From: JBCBSP01 sp039819095
Lineage (GTDB): Bacteria > Pseudomonadota > Alphaproteobacteria > Caulobacterales > Maricaulaceae
Length of the DNA: 64,000 nt
Assembly (NCBI GenBank): GCA_039819095.1
Contig: JBCBSP010000004.1
Span: 239,222 to 303,221, forward strand
Direction of reading: 5' to 3'
The position numbers were made by a program, and so were the translations under genes. A model generated the notes under the pieces. That model did not search any database. It saw only the letters and a program-made list of their open reading frames with translations, and was not told where the DNA came from. Positions 9,147 to 18,608 of the stretch are shown piece after piece (positions within the stretch are counted from its first letter, which is position 1; every line of letters begins with the position of its first letter).

Positions 9147-10439
9147 ATGACAAAGCGCCGCGTCGCCGTCACCGGTCTTGGTCTCGTCACTCCGCTGGGA
9201 TGCGGCGTCTCCACTGTGTGGCGCCGCCTTCTGGCCGGTGAATCGGGACTGGCTCATATCGAGCATTTCCAGACCGATGATCTGTCGTGCCGGATCGGCG
9301 GCGTCGTGCCGCGCGTTGACGGACGCAATGGCGGCGGTCCGGACATCGAAGGGGCGTTTGATCCTGACGCCGTCATGCCGGCGCGCGAGCGCAAGCGCAT
9401 TGACGAGTTCATCGTCTACGCCATCGCGGCGGCGGACGAAGCGCTGGCCAATTCAGGCTGGGATGCTGGCGATGATGACGCGGTGCGTGAGCGCGCCGGT
9501 GTTCTCATCGGGTCCGGCATTGGCGGTCTTCAGACCATCTATGATGCGTCCGTGACCCTGCATGAACGCGGCCCGCGCAAGCTTTCCCCCTTCGTCATTC
9601 CCGCCATGCTGATCAATCTGGCTTCCGGTCAGGTCTCGATCCGCCATGGTCTGAAGGGGCCGAACCATGCGGTTGTCACCGCCTGTTCGACCGGCGCTCA
9701 CGCGATTGGCGATGCGGCCCGTCTCATCGCCTATGGCGATGCGGACATGATGCTCGCCGGCGGGGCTGAGAGCGCCATCACAAGACTGGGCTATGGCGGC
9801 TTCGGCGCCTCGCGGGCGCTATCCACCGGTTTCAACGACGAGCCTCAGCGCGGGTCCCGCCCCTGGGACAAGGACCGCGACGGCTTCGTTATGGGCGAGG
9901 GCGCAGGCTGCGTCGTGCTGGAAGAGTATGAGAGCGCGAAGGCGCGCGGCGCGAACATCCTGGCTGAAGTGGTCGGGTACGGGCTGTCCGGCGACGCCTT
10001 CCATATCACGGCTCCGGCTGAAGATGGCGATGGTGGTTTCCGCTCCATGTCTGCGGCGCTGAAGTCATCCGGGCTCTCGGCGTCTGACATCGATTATGTC
10101 AACGCGCACGGCACCTCTACACCGAAGGGTGATGAGATTGAGCTGCGCGCCGTCGAGCGCCTGTTCGGCGATGCTGTCGACGGGCTGGTGATGTCCTCGA
10201 CAAAGTCGGCTATCGGCCATCTGCTGGGTGCGGCCGGCGCGGTGGAGGCCATCTTCTCCATCCTGGCCATGCGTGACGGGATTTGTCCGCCAACGCTCAA
10301 TCTCGACAATCCGTCTGTGCAGTCGCCGATCAATCTGGCGCCGCACGAACCGGTGAAGAAAGAGATCAAGGCGGTCCTGTCCAACTCCTTTGGCTTCGGC
10401 GGCACCAACGCCTCGGTGATTTTCGCCGCGCCGTCCTAA
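9147..10439 (+). CDS. fabF: 3-oxoacyl-ACP synthase II FabF
   Basis: FabF condenses malonyl-ACP with acyl-ACP. The 430-residue thiolase-fold enzyme has the nucleophile Cys180 (TACSTGAHA), and the two active-site histidines in NAHGTSTPKGD and KSAIGHLLGAAG. The glycine-rich C-terminal SNSFGFGGTNAS is complete. It starts 16 nt after acpP. The loop region around residues 52-70 (rich in Gly and Asp) is a little longer than in E. coli. Confidence 0.98.
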   Translation: MTKRRVAVTGLGLVTPLGCGVSTVWRRLLAGESGLAHIEHFQTDDLSCRIGGVVPRVDGRNGGGPDIEGAFDPDAVMPARERKRIDEFIVYAIAAADEALANSGWDAGDDDAVRERAGVLIGSGIGGLQTIYDASVTLHERGPRKLSPFVIPAMLINLASGQVSIRHGLKGPNHAVVTACSTGAHAIGDAARLIAYGDADMMLAGGAESAITRLGYGGFGASRALSTGFNDEPQRGSRPWDKDRDGFVMGEGAGCVVLEEYESAKARGANILAEVVGYGLSGDAFHITAPAEDGDGGFRSMSAALKSSGLSASDIDYVNAHGTSTPKGDEIELRAVERLFGDAVDGLVMSSTKSAIGHLLGAAGAVEAIFSILAMRDGICPPTLNLDNPSVQSPINLAPHEPVKKEIKAVLSNSFGFGGTNASVIFAAPS

Positions 10440-10454
10440 GCGCTGGGGACGCCA

Positions 10455-11513
10455 ATGAGCGCCGCTGCAGACTCATCCGGGCCTGACGCGCCAAAGCGCA
10501 AGGGCGGCGGCCTGCGCATCTTCCTCATCCTCTTGACCGTCGCGGGCGTGCTTGCGCTCGCTGCCGGCGCTGCGCTGGTCGGCGGCTATTACTGGCTTCA
10601 GAACGAATTCACGCGTGAAGGTCCGGCCAGCACCGAAACGGCTCTGCTTCTGCCGCGTGGCGCCGGGCTCATCGCCATTGCGGGTCAGCTGGAGCGCGAG
10701 GGGCTTGTCAGCGATGCGCGCATCTTCCGCGCCATGGTCACGCTCGATGGAGGTGATCGCAGCCTGCGGGCCGGCGAGTTCGCGATTCCCGCTGGCGCAT
10801 CCATGACTGAAATCTATGAGATTCTGCGCTTTGGCGAGTTCGTCCAGCATCCGGTGACGGCCGCTGAAGGCCTGACCAGCGCCATGATCGTTCGCATTGT
10901 CGAGGCGTCTGAGATGCTCGCCGGGGCCATCGAGGCGGTCCCGCCGGAGGGCTCGCTCCTGCCGGAGACCTATCTGGTCACGCGCGGAACTTCGCGCCAG
11001 GCCGTGCTGGACCGGATGGCGCGCGATCAGGACGCGCTGATGGATTCGCTCTGGTCGGCGCGGGCGCCGAACCTGCCTTTCTCAACGAGAGAAGAAGCGA
11101 TCATCCTGGCGTCCATCGTGGAGAAAGAAACCAGCGTGGCCGAAGAGCGGCCGCTGGTGGCCTCGGTGTTCGTCAACCGGCTGCGCCGCGGCATGCGCCT
11201 GCAGAGCGATCCGACCATCATATACGGCATATCCCAGGGCGAGCCGCTCGGTCGGGGCATTCGCCGATCCGAACTGGACAATGCAGATAACCCATACAAC
11301 ACCTACCAGATCGACGGGTTGCCGCCGACGCCCATCGCCAATCCAGGCCGCGCCTCGCTGGAAGCGATCCTGAACCCGCCTGAGACCGAATACCTTTTCT
11401 TCGTGGCTGACGGGACCGGCGAGCATGCCTTCTCGCGCACCTATGCTGAGCATAATCGCAATGTTCAACGCTGGCGGCGCCTTGAACGCGAACGCCGCAA
11501 TGCCGGTCGCTAG
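10455..11513 (+). CDS. mltG: Endolytic transglycosylase MltG
   Basis: MltG is an inner-membrane lytic transglycosylase that cuts nascent peptidoglycan strands and helps set glycan length. The 352-residue protein has a cytoplasmic basic N-terminus, one TM segment at about 21-46 (FLILLTVAGVLALAAGAAL), a LysM-like part and the YceG domain. The catalytic Glu lies in ILASIVEKETS, and the QSDPTIIYG motif is present. It follows fabF by 15 nt, the usual alphaproteobacterial neighbour. Confidence 0.97.
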   Translation: MSAAADSSGPDAPKRKGGGLRIFLILLTVAGVLALAAGAALVGGYYWLQNEFTREGPASTETALLLPRGAGLIAIAGQLEREGLVSDARIFRAMVTLDGGDRSLRAGEFAIPAGASMTEIYEILRFGEFVQHPVTAAEGLTSAMIVRIVEASEMLAGAIEAVPPEGSLLPETYLVTRGTSRQAVLDRMARDQDALMDSLWSARAPNLPFSTREEAIILASIVEKETSVAEERPLVASVFVNRLRRGMRLQSDPTIIYGISQGEPLGRGIRRSELDNADNPYNTYQIDGLPPTPIANPGRASLEAILNPPETEYLFFVADGTGEHAFSRTYAEHNRNVQRWRRLERERRNAGR

Positions 11514-11524
11514 GAGCAACTGAC

Positions 11525-12412
11525 ATGACCTCGCCGCTCTATGGGATGACGGGGTTCGCCCGTGCTGAAGCCGCTCATGGCGAGACGGTGCTTCGCTGGG
11601 AGCTGCGATCGGTCAACGGGCGCGGGCTGGATACCCGGCTGCGCCTGTCTTCGGGTTGGGACGGGCTGGAGCCGCAAGTGCGCGCCCGCCTCAAGGCGGC
11701 CTTTGCGCGCGGCTCGATCAGCGCGTCGCTGAGCGTGGAGCATTCCGGCGCCTCCACTGCTGTCTCGATCGATGAGACGCGCCTTAAGGCCTATGCTGAA
11801 GCGGCGCGTAAGCTGATGCTGGCAGACCTCGCCGAACCGGCGCGCGCGGATGGTCTTCTGGGGCTGCGCGGTGTGATCAATGGCGAGGAAGGGTCGGGGC
11901 TGACCGCGGACGATGAGGCGGGGAGCGCTGCCGCGCTTGTGTGCCTGGATGCCGCGATTGAAGAGCTGACCGCCGCCCGCGCGCAGGAAGGCGCGGCGAT
12001 GGGCGCGGTTCTCGGCGCGGTGATCGACGAGATCGAGGCGTTGACCGCACAGGCGAGCGAACACGCTTCCACACAACCCGCCGCCTTGCGGGATCGTTTG
12101 AAGGCGCGTCTGGCTGAACTCATTGAAGGCGGGATTGACGAAGACCGTCTCGCCCAGGAGGCTGCCATGCTAGCCGCCAAGGCCGATGTTCGCGAGGAGC
12201 TGGATCGGCTGCGCGCGCATATCGATGCCGCGCGCGCCTTGCTTGCGGCGGGCAGCCCCGCTGGCCGAAAACTCGATTTTCTGTCCCAGGAGTTTAACCG
12301 GGAAGCCAACACGCTGTGTTCAAAGTCGACCGACCGGACCTTGACCGAGATCGGTCTGGCCTTGAAAACGGCCATCGATCAGCTGCGCGAGCAGGTGCAA
12401 AACGTTGAATAG
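11525..12412 (+). CDS. yicC: YicC family endoribonuclease
   Basis: The 295-residue protein opens MTGFARAEA after a short leader and ends with the highly conserved segment KLDFLSQEFNREANTLCSKS followed by a final amphipathic helix, both diagnostic of YicC. E. coli YicC has been reported as an RNase. It lies directly upstream of gmk, its near-universal neighbour, and 11 nt after mltG. Confidence 0.95.
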   Translation: MTSPLYGMTGFARAEAAHGETVLRWELRSVNGRGLDTRLRLSSGWDGLEPQVRARLKAAFARGSISASLSVEHSGASTAVSIDETRLKAYAEAARKLMLADLAEPARADGLLGLRGVINGEEGSGLTADDEAGSAAALVCLDAAIEELTAARAQEGAAMGAVLGAVIDEIEALTAQASEHASTQPAALRDRLKARLAELIEGGIDEDRLAQEAAMLAAKADVREELDRLRAHIDAARALLAAGSPAGRKLDFLSQEFNREANTLCSKSTDRTLTEIGLALKTAIDQLREQVQNVE

Positions 12413-12436
12413 TCACGGACATGGGGGAGAGCAGGC

Positions 12437-13105
12437 ATGACCGGAGACGGACTTTCAGGGCCGGTCTTTCGTGGCGGGCGGCGCGGGATGATGCTGGTCC
12501 TGTCCAGCCCGTCAGGAGCCGGCAAGACCACGCTGTCGAAACGCCTCATCGCCATGAATCCCGATGTGGTGCTGTCGGTGTCGTCGACCACGCGCGCGCC
12601 GCGTCCGGGCGAAGAGCACGGGCAGGATTATTATTTCGTCAGTGAAGAAGGTTTCCTGCGAGACGCTGAGGCCGGCGAGTTCTTTGAGTGGGCGAAGGTG
12701 TTCGACCACCATTACGGAACCCCGAAAGCGCCCATTGAGGAGGCGTTGTCGGAAGGTCGCGATGTCGTGTTCGACATTGACTGGCAGGGCGCTCAGGCGC
12801 TGGCGGCTGAGTGCCCGGACGATGTGGTGCGCGTCTTCATCATGCCGCCTTCGATGAAGCTCTTGCGCGAGCGCCTCATCAAGCGCGGTCAGGATGGCCC
12901 GGACGTGATCGAGGGCCGCATGGCGCGCGCCAAGGCGGAGATCGAGCACTGGCATGAATATGACTATGTCGTGCTCAACGACGACTTCTCACGCGCGCTG
13001 GAGAAGCTGACCCAGATCCTTCAGGCCGAACGCATCAAGCGCATCCGCCACCCGTGGGTGGAAGGGTTTGTTGCCGCGCTGATGGAAGAAGACGAGTCGG
13101 GTTAA
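12437..13105 (+). CDS. gmk: Guanylate kinase
   Basis: Guanylate kinase phosphorylates GMP to GDP. The 222-residue protein has the P-loop SSPSGAGKTTL with Lys30, the GMP-binding SSTTRAPRPGEEHGQDYYF region and the lid/LID Arg-rich C-terminal part. A 16-residue N-terminal extension precedes the P-loop strand. Its last 4 nt overlap the end of rsmA on the opposite strand, so transcription converges here without an intergenic terminator. Confidence 0.98.
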   Translation: MTGDGLSGPVFRGGRRGMMLVLSSPSGAGKTTLSKRLIAMNPDVVLSVSSTTRAPRPGEEHGQDYYFVSEEGFLRDAEAGEFFEWAKVFDHHYGTPKAPIEEALSEGRDVVFDIDWQGAQALAAECPDDVVRVFIMPPSMKLLRERLIKRGQDGPDVIEGRMARAKAEIEHWHEYDYVVLNDDFSRALEKLTQILQAERIKRIRHPWVEGFVAALMEEDESG

Positions 13106-13971
13106 CTCCGCGCCGTGCGCCAGGCTGACGCCAGCGCCTGAAAGCCCTTGATCGATATGGTTTCCGCCCGTGCGCCAGGATCCAGACCGGCTGCGTGGAG
13201 CAGGGCATCGGCGGTTGATGCGGTTTGTGAGGCGGCCTGAGCCAGCGAACGCCGCAGCGTCTTCCGGCGTTGACCGAACGCGCTGGCGGTGACGATTTCC
13301 AGCGCGTGGACATCTTTGAACCGAGCGTCCTCGGGCAGGGGCTCAAGCACTACGACCGCGCTGTCCACCTTTGGCGGCGGGGTGAAAGCGCGCGCCGGCA
13401 GGGTGAAGGCGAGCCGGCATGCCGCGCGCGACTGCGCCATTACGGCGAGCCGTCCGTAGGCGCTGGAGCCGGGTTCGGCCACGATGCGTTCGGCGACTTC
13501 CTTCTGGAACATCAGCACAGCGCGCCGCCACCAGACCGGTTCGGCCTGCAGCCATTTCAGCACCAGAGGCGTGCCGACATTGTAGGGCAGGTTGGAGGCA
13601 ATGATGAAAGGGCCGGCCGATCCCGCCGCTCGCGCCAGCTCTGCCTCATCGGCGCTGAGCGCATCGGCCTCGATCGCGGTGAAACGCTCGCGGTAGGCCT
13701 CGCGCAGATGATCCAGCGCGGTGATGAAGCGGGGATCTTTCTCGATAGCGACCAGCCGGCGCGCGCCTTCAGCGAGCAGCGCCCGCGTCAACCCGCCGGG
13801 CCCGGGGCCGATCTCGATGATGTCGGCGCCGGACATGTCTCCGCACAGCCGGGCGATCTTGGTGGTGAGGTTCAGATCGAACAGGAAATGCTGGCCAAAG
13901 CGCTTGTCCGCCCCTAGGCCGTGACTCGCCACCACGTCTCGCAGGGCCGGCAGGTTTGGCCCTGTGCTCAT
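13102..13971 (-). CDS. rsmA: 16S rRNA dimethyladenosine transferase
   Basis: RsmA (KsgA) dimethylates A1518 and A1519 of 16S rRNA. The 289-residue protein has the N-terminal KRFGQHFLFD motif, the SAM loop EIGPGPGGLT at 53-62 and the catalytic NLPYN at 127-131. Its ATG overlaps the pdxA stop as ATGA, so the two are translationally coupled at the end of the lpt-surA-pdxA-rsmA operon. Confidence 0.98.
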   Translation of the reverse strand: MSTGPNLPALRDVVASHGLGADKRFGQHFLFDLNLTTKIARLCGDMSGADIIEIGPGPGGLTRALLAEGARRLVAIEKDPRFITALDHLREAYRERFTAIEADALSADEAELARAAGSAGPFIIASNLPYNVGTPLVLKWLQAEPVWWRRAVLMFQKEVAERIVAEPGSSAYGRLAVMAQSRAACRLAFTLPARAFTPPPKVDSAVVVLEPLPEDARFKDVHALEIVTASAFGQRRKTLRRSLAQAASQTASTADALLHAAGLDPGARAETISIKGFQALASAWRTARS

Positions 13972-15032
13972 AGGCCGTTCGCCTGTCTGTCGAACGCCGC
14001 CCGTTTCGCAGCCAGATCTCCGGCAAGACAGAGCGCCTCGATCAGGCTGTCGGCGCGCGCCTCGCCCTTGCCGGCGATGGCGAAGGCGGTGCCGTGATCG
14101 GGCGATGTGCGGATGATGGGCAGGCCCAGCGTGATGTTCACGCCGCGGTGGAAGTCCAGCGTCTTGACCGGAATCAGACCCTGGTCGTGATAAAGGCAGA
14201 TCGCTGCGTCATACTGCGCTCGCGCCTCTTCGTGGAACATGGTGTCCGGCGGCATGGGCCCGGCGGCCTCAAGACCGAGATCGCGCAGCGCCATAACCGC
14301 CGGTTCGACCACATCGATGTCTTCTCGACCGAGCGCGCCGCCTTCACCGGCGTGCGGATTGAGCCCGGCCACAGCCAGACGCGGTTCTTCCACCCCGAAA
14401 TCGCGCCGGAGCGCCGCGTCCACGATGTGCGCCGTGCTGATGATGCGCGCTGTGGTCACGTCTGCGATCGCTTCACGCAGAGGCTGGTGAATGGTCACCA
14501 GCGCTGCGCGAAGACCGGGGCGGGTCTGGCTCGCCGGCGCGGCCAGCATCATGACCGGCCCGCGCGGTTCGGGCGCGGGGACAGGCTTGCACAGCTCGGC
14601 GATGAACTCGGTATGCCCGGCAAAAGGAAAGCCGGCCTGATAGAGCACCGATTTCGAGATCGGGTTTGTCACCACCGCATCGACCTCGCCGCCCAGCGCC
14701 GCGGTCACCGCCTGGGTGATGGACTGAATAACATCCGGGGCATGTGCTGGATCGGGCTGGCCGGCCTCTGCCGGGTTTGCCGATGGAATATCGATCACCG
14801 GCAGGGCGTCAGGCCCTATGCGGCGCGCTTCCTCCGGACTGCTGACAGCGATGGGAGTTGGAGCGCGCGCCGCTCGCGCGGCATCGGCCAGAACGCTCAG
14901 CGTGGCGTAAGCCAGCATGGGCGCGCCGGATGTTCGCAGCGCCGCCCAGGCTTTCAGCGTGATTTCAGGGCCGATCCCGGCCGGGTCGCCCATGGTCAGG
15001 GCAATGAGCGGTCGCCCGCTCATCCCTGTCAC
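13968..15032 (-). CDS. pdxA: 4-hydroxythreonine-4-phosphate dehydrogenase PdxA
   Basis: PdxA oxidises 4-phosphohydroxy-L-threonine in pyridoxal phosphate synthesis. The chain begins with ALTMGDPAGIGPEI, has the metal-binding GHTEFIAEL region and the LYHDQGLIPVK segment with the C-terminal metal histidine. The GTG at 15032 overlaps the surA stop by 4 nt (GTGA); an ATG three codons later (15023) is the alternative start. The gene order surA-pdxA-rsmA is conserved in proteobacteria. Confidence 0.97.
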   Translation of the reverse strand: MTGMSGRPLIALTMGDPAGIGPEITLKAWAALRTSGAPMLAYATLSVLADAARAARAPTPIAVSSPEEARRIGPDALPVIDIPSANPAEAGQPDPAHAPDVIQSITQAVTAALGGEVDAVVTNPISKSVLYQAGFPFAGHTEFIAELCKPVPAPEPRGPVMMLAAPASQTRPGLRAALVTIHQPLREAIADVTTARIISTAHIVDAALRRDFGVEEPRLAVAGLNPHAGEGGALGREDIDVVEPAVMALRDLGLEAAGPMPPDTMFHEEARAQYDAAICLYHDQGLIPVKTLDFHRGVNITLGLPIIRTSPDHGTAFAIAGKGEARADSLIEALCLAGDLAAKRAAFDRQANGL

Positions 15033-16261
15033 CGGTATTCGACGGTCGCGTCGCGGCGCAGATCGCGCAGCCAGCGCCGCGCCAGAAGATTGAGCTGCTG
15101 GCCAATAAGCTGGTTTTCCACCTGATCGCTGGTGGGCACGCCCGGCCCGGTGACCGCGCGATCACAGACCACGAACACCTGTAGCCCGGCGGCGGTTTCG
15201 AGAACGGCGCTGGCCTGACCGGCTTCAACGCCGGTCAAGGCGTTGCGGATATCCTCCACCAGCGCGTTGGCGCTGACCGAGCCCAGATTGGTTGCGAAAG
15301 CCCCTTCGATCTCGCCAAACAGGGCTTCCACGCCGTCACAGCCATTGATGCGCGCTGCGGCGTCTTCGAAATCGGAGCGGCGCTCATCACTGATTTGAGA
15401 GGTCAGCAGTGTGGCCTGAACGAGCTCAAGCTGTTCCACCGCTGCGCCATCGCGCCGGTCGATCACGGCGATGATCATGTATCCGCCCGGCACCCGGATC
15501 GGATTGGAGATCTGGCCTGGCTGCAGTTGCGCTGCGATCTCGGCGACCTGCGGGCGCATCTGCGAAAGCGCGAGGTAACCGGCGCGACCGCCATTCGCCG
15601 CTGAGGGCGCGTCGGAAAACTGTTGAGCAATGAGCGCGAAGGAGGCCTGCTGGCCCAGCTGGGCGTAAATCGTCTGAATGGTGGCCTGAGCCTCCGCCTC
15701 GTCGCCACTGGCGGGCAGCTCAACGAAGATTTCGCCCAGATCGACCTGGGGCTGGGTCGCGCCGCGAATGATACGATCGATCGCGGTTTGGATCTGTGCG
15801 TCGGAAATACGAATCCGGCTGCGATAGCGCCCGCTCACGAGAATTTGCCAGGCCATTTCAGCGCGGATCTGCTGGCGCAGCGTCTCGATGGAAATACCTG
15901 ATGCGGCGAGTTCTGTAACGATCTGATCGAAGGTGGATCCGTTGCGCATGGCCGTGTCATTCAGGGAGGCATCGACCTCTTCATCGGTGACATCGACTTC
16001 GAACTCGGCGGCGGCCTGCAATTGGAGCCTTTCGTCCACCAGCCCGCGTAGCGCCTGACTTTGCATGAGCTCCAACGCTTCAGGGGTCGGCTGAACGCCT
16101 CCCGATGAAATGATCAACCTCATGCGATCACGCACGTCTAGCGTGGTGATGGGCTCGTCGTTGACGACGGCAACGATGCCTTCAACCCGCTGAGCGATTG
16201 CGGCGGGCGCGATCGGGGTCGAGAGGACGAGAAGGGCGGTAATGATGAGTCGCAACGCCAT
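15029..16261 (-). CDS. surA: Periplasmic peptidyl-prolyl isomerase SurA
   Basis: SurA chaperones outer-membrane proteins, including LptD, through the periplasm. The 410-residue protein has a signal peptide (about 1-23), the SurA N-terminal chaperone helices (about 28-150) and one parvulin-type PPIase domain (about 170-275), rather than the two seen in E. coli. It follows lptD on the same strand, matching its client relationship. Confidence 0.92.
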   Translation of the reverse strand: MALRLIITALLVLSTPIAPAAIAQRVEGIVAVVNDEPITTLDVRDRMRLIISSGGVQPTPEALELMQSQALRGLVDERLQLQAAAEFEVDVTDEEVDASLNDTAMRNGSTFDQIVTELAASGISIETLRQQIRAEMAWQILVSGRYRSRIRISDAQIQTAIDRIIRGATQPQVDLGEIFVELPASGDEAEAQATIQTIYAQLGQQASFALIAQQFSDAPSAANGGRAGYLALSQMRPQVAEIAAQLQPGQISNPIRVPGGYMIIAVIDRRDGAAVEQLELVQATLLTSQISDERRSDFEDAAARINGCDGVEALFGEIEGAFATNLGSVSANALVEDIRNALTGVEAGQASAVLETAAGLQVFVVCDRAVTGPGVPTSDQVENQLIGQQLNLLARRWLRDLRRDATVEYR

Positions 16262-16353
16262 GAAGCGAATAGGTCCTGTGCGCGTTCAGCCGGCAACATA
16301 CCCAACCGGCGCTCGCGTGCAATCACGCGGCGCCGCAAGGGGGCGGTTACCGG

Positions 16354-18540
16354 TCAGTCTTCATTCAAGGCGCCGAGCGTGTACAGCGTCAAACGGAACT
16401 TGATCGACTCGTTCGGCCCGAGATCGCCGATCTGGAAGTCTTCGCGCTGGTAGATGATCCGCATATCGGTGCATTCATCGCGATAGATCAGCGCCAGCTC
16501 TTCGCGGCGCGTTATATCGTCATCGATATCGCGCAGGAAGGTGTAACCGACCGCCCAGCGCTTGTTCACCGCGTACTCGAACTGCCCGGAGAGCTGTTCG
16601 GTGACCGCGCGCGCAATCTCGGTGTCGTCGAAGAAGGTGTAGCGAAGCCCGGCGGTCACGCGCCAGGCGTCCAGGCGCGCAGCTGCGTCCAGCCGGTTCA
16701 ACCCGCCATCGGCGCTATCCAAACGCGAACGCGCCATGACATCCAGCGCGCCGAAATTGACCTCGATATCCGCAATCCAGTCCGATTCGTCCTCATCCAG
16801 ACCGGAGCCGGGGCCGAAGACGGCGTCTCCATCGAGCCGCCAGCTGCGGCCGATAAAGGCCTCCGCCTCAATCCCGCCCAGCGCGCGCTGGGCCACCGCA
16901 GCGGTCAGTCCGGCATCCAGCCGCGTGCCGTCTTCCCAGATGTCGTAGCCGGCCGCGCGCACGCGATCCATCAGCACTGAGCGGTTCAGCTCGGTGGCCA
17001 GGCTGTCCTCGTTCTGCGGAATTTCGTCCGCGTCCAGGCCCGTAGCGCTGGACAATTGAAGACGCGGAGCCAGGATGGTGCTGCCCCAATCGGTGGGGCG
17101 GATGAAGGGCCAGGATACATCCACGCCGCCAAGCCCCAGAAAACGCGATACATCGTTCTCGGTGCTGGTTGCGTCATCTTCAGTCCAATAAGCGTCGGCG
17201 CGGGCCTCGGCGAAGGGTTCCACGCGCACGCCGCCGGTCAGGATGGTCGGTCGCTCCCAGTTCAGTCCGGCGCTGACGCGGGCGTAATCATCGCCGTCTT
17301 CACGGTTCAGGACCGCAGTGGAGAGCGTCGTGCTCACCCGGCCAAACTCGCGCGGCGTGTTGAAGCCGTAGCGAAATTCCGCCAGCGGTGCGATCAGCGG
17401 GATGGTGTCGTCATTCACGCTCGAGATCAGGCTCTGCAGCCGCGCGGTCGCTACATCGGCGTAGAAACGTTCAGAGCGGCCCTGGATGAAGAGCTGCGAG
17501 ATCAGCTGGCGGCGGTCAGCCTCCAGCAGGCGACCGGTCTCGTCCGGCTGTTCATTATAATCGTAGCGACGCAGATAGAGATCGCCGGATGTCGCCTGCA
17601 CGCCAAAACCCCAGCGCCAGGTTTCGTTGATATCAAACAGCCCGTCGGCGAAGGCATGCCAGCGAAACTCTTCTTCGCCGAAGAAGCCGTCCGAATCGAA
17701 CTCCTGCTCGTAGGTGGCGCTGCCTTCCAGGCTGAGCGAGCCGGAATGAAAACGGCGGCGATAGTCCAGCTCGACGCCGGGATTGACCTCTGTCATCAGT
17801 CGCGGCGCGATGGAAAGATCCTGATAGGGCGAAATCACCCACAAATAGGGCTGCGCGTAGGACAGCCCGAGCCGGTCGGACACGTCCACGCGTGGCATCA
17901 GGAAGCCGGATTTGCGTTCAGCGGACGGGTCGGGGTGGGCGAAGACCGGTGAGTAAAGCACCGGCGCGCCAAGGATCTCCAGCCGCGCATTGCGGTAGTA
18001 GATCATGTCGTCATCGGTGCTGCGCACGACGCGCTCGGCCCGAAGCCGCCAGGTCGGGTTGCCGGTCCCGTCCTCGCATAGATCACAGGCGGTGTAGTAG
18101 GCGTCCGAGAGGGTGACGGATCCGTCTTCGCGGCGCACGGCGGTCGCGGCGGCGGCCTTGCCGTTGTTTTCCAGCAATGTGGAGAAGCCGCTCGCGACGC
18201 CTTCGCGGAGGTCTTCATCAAGCTCGATTTCTTCGGCAAGCTGCGCCGGCTCATCGCCGTCATAAAATTCCACGGCTCCACGCGCGACCACGCGTCCCGT
18301 CTGGCGATCATAGACCAGTTCGTCAGCATGCAGGATGCGCGCACCTGCGCGCATGCGCACTGAGCCGCGCGCGGTCACGGTCGCGGCCTGGCGATCCTCC
18401 ACAACGCTGTCGGCTTCCAGATAAACCGGTTCGCCGCTCGCGGTTTGGGTCGTCTGCGCGTGAGCGGTCGCGCCGAGCGCCGCTGCAAGCGCGATCACCG
18501 CACAAGCCGATTTCAACATGGTGAGCATGGCCGCCCTCAA
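16354..18540 (-). CDS. lptD: LPS-assembly protein LptD
   Basis: LptD is the outer-membrane barrel that inserts lipopolysaccharide into the outer leaflet. A signal peptide (about 1-28) is followed by the OstA/LptA-like jellyroll (about 38-150; ADSVVEDRQAATVTARG) and a long beta-barrel region with alternating aromatic/charged strands. Length, 728 residues, is normal. Cys residues occur in YTACDLCEDG, possibly for a disulfide. It sits between lptG and surA. Confidence 0.95.
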   Translation of the reverse strand: MRAAMLTMLKSACAVIALAAALGATAHAQTTQTASGEPVYLEADSVVEDRQAATVTARGSVRMRAGARILHADELVYDRQTGRVVARGAVEFYDGDEPAQLAEEIELDEDLREGVASGFSTLLENNGKAAAATAVRREDGSVTLSDAYYTACDLCEDGTGNPTWRLRAERVVRSTDDDMIYYRNARLEILGAPVLYSPVFAHPDPSAERKSGFLMPRVDVSDRLGLSYAQPYLWVISPYQDLSIAPRLMTEVNPGVELDYRRRFHSGSLSLEGSATYEQEFDSDGFFGEEEFRWHAFADGLFDINETWRWGFGVQATSGDLYLRRYDYNEQPDETGRLLEADRRQLISQLFIQGRSERFYADVATARLQSLISSVNDDTIPLIAPLAEFRYGFNTPREFGRVSTTLSTAVLNREDGDDYARVSAGLNWERPTILTGGVRVEPFAEARADAYWTEDDATSTENDVSRFLGLGGVDVSWPFIRPTDWGSTILAPRLQLSSATGLDADEIPQNEDSLATELNRSVLMDRVRAAGYDIWEDGTRLDAGLTAAVAQRALGGIEAEAFIGRSWRLDGDAVFGPGSGLDEDESDWIADIEVNFGALDVMARSRLDSADGGLNRLDAAARLDAWRVTAGLRYTFFDDTEIARAVTEQLSGQFEYAVNKRWAVGYTFLRDIDDDITRREELALIYRDECTDMRIIYQREDFQIGDLGPNESIKFRLTLYTLGALNED

Positions 18541-18608
18541 TCCTGTTCGTCGCGTCGCCCCATGGCGAAAACGTTTAGTCGATGGCGCGCAGTGCGTCCA
18601 TGCGCCGA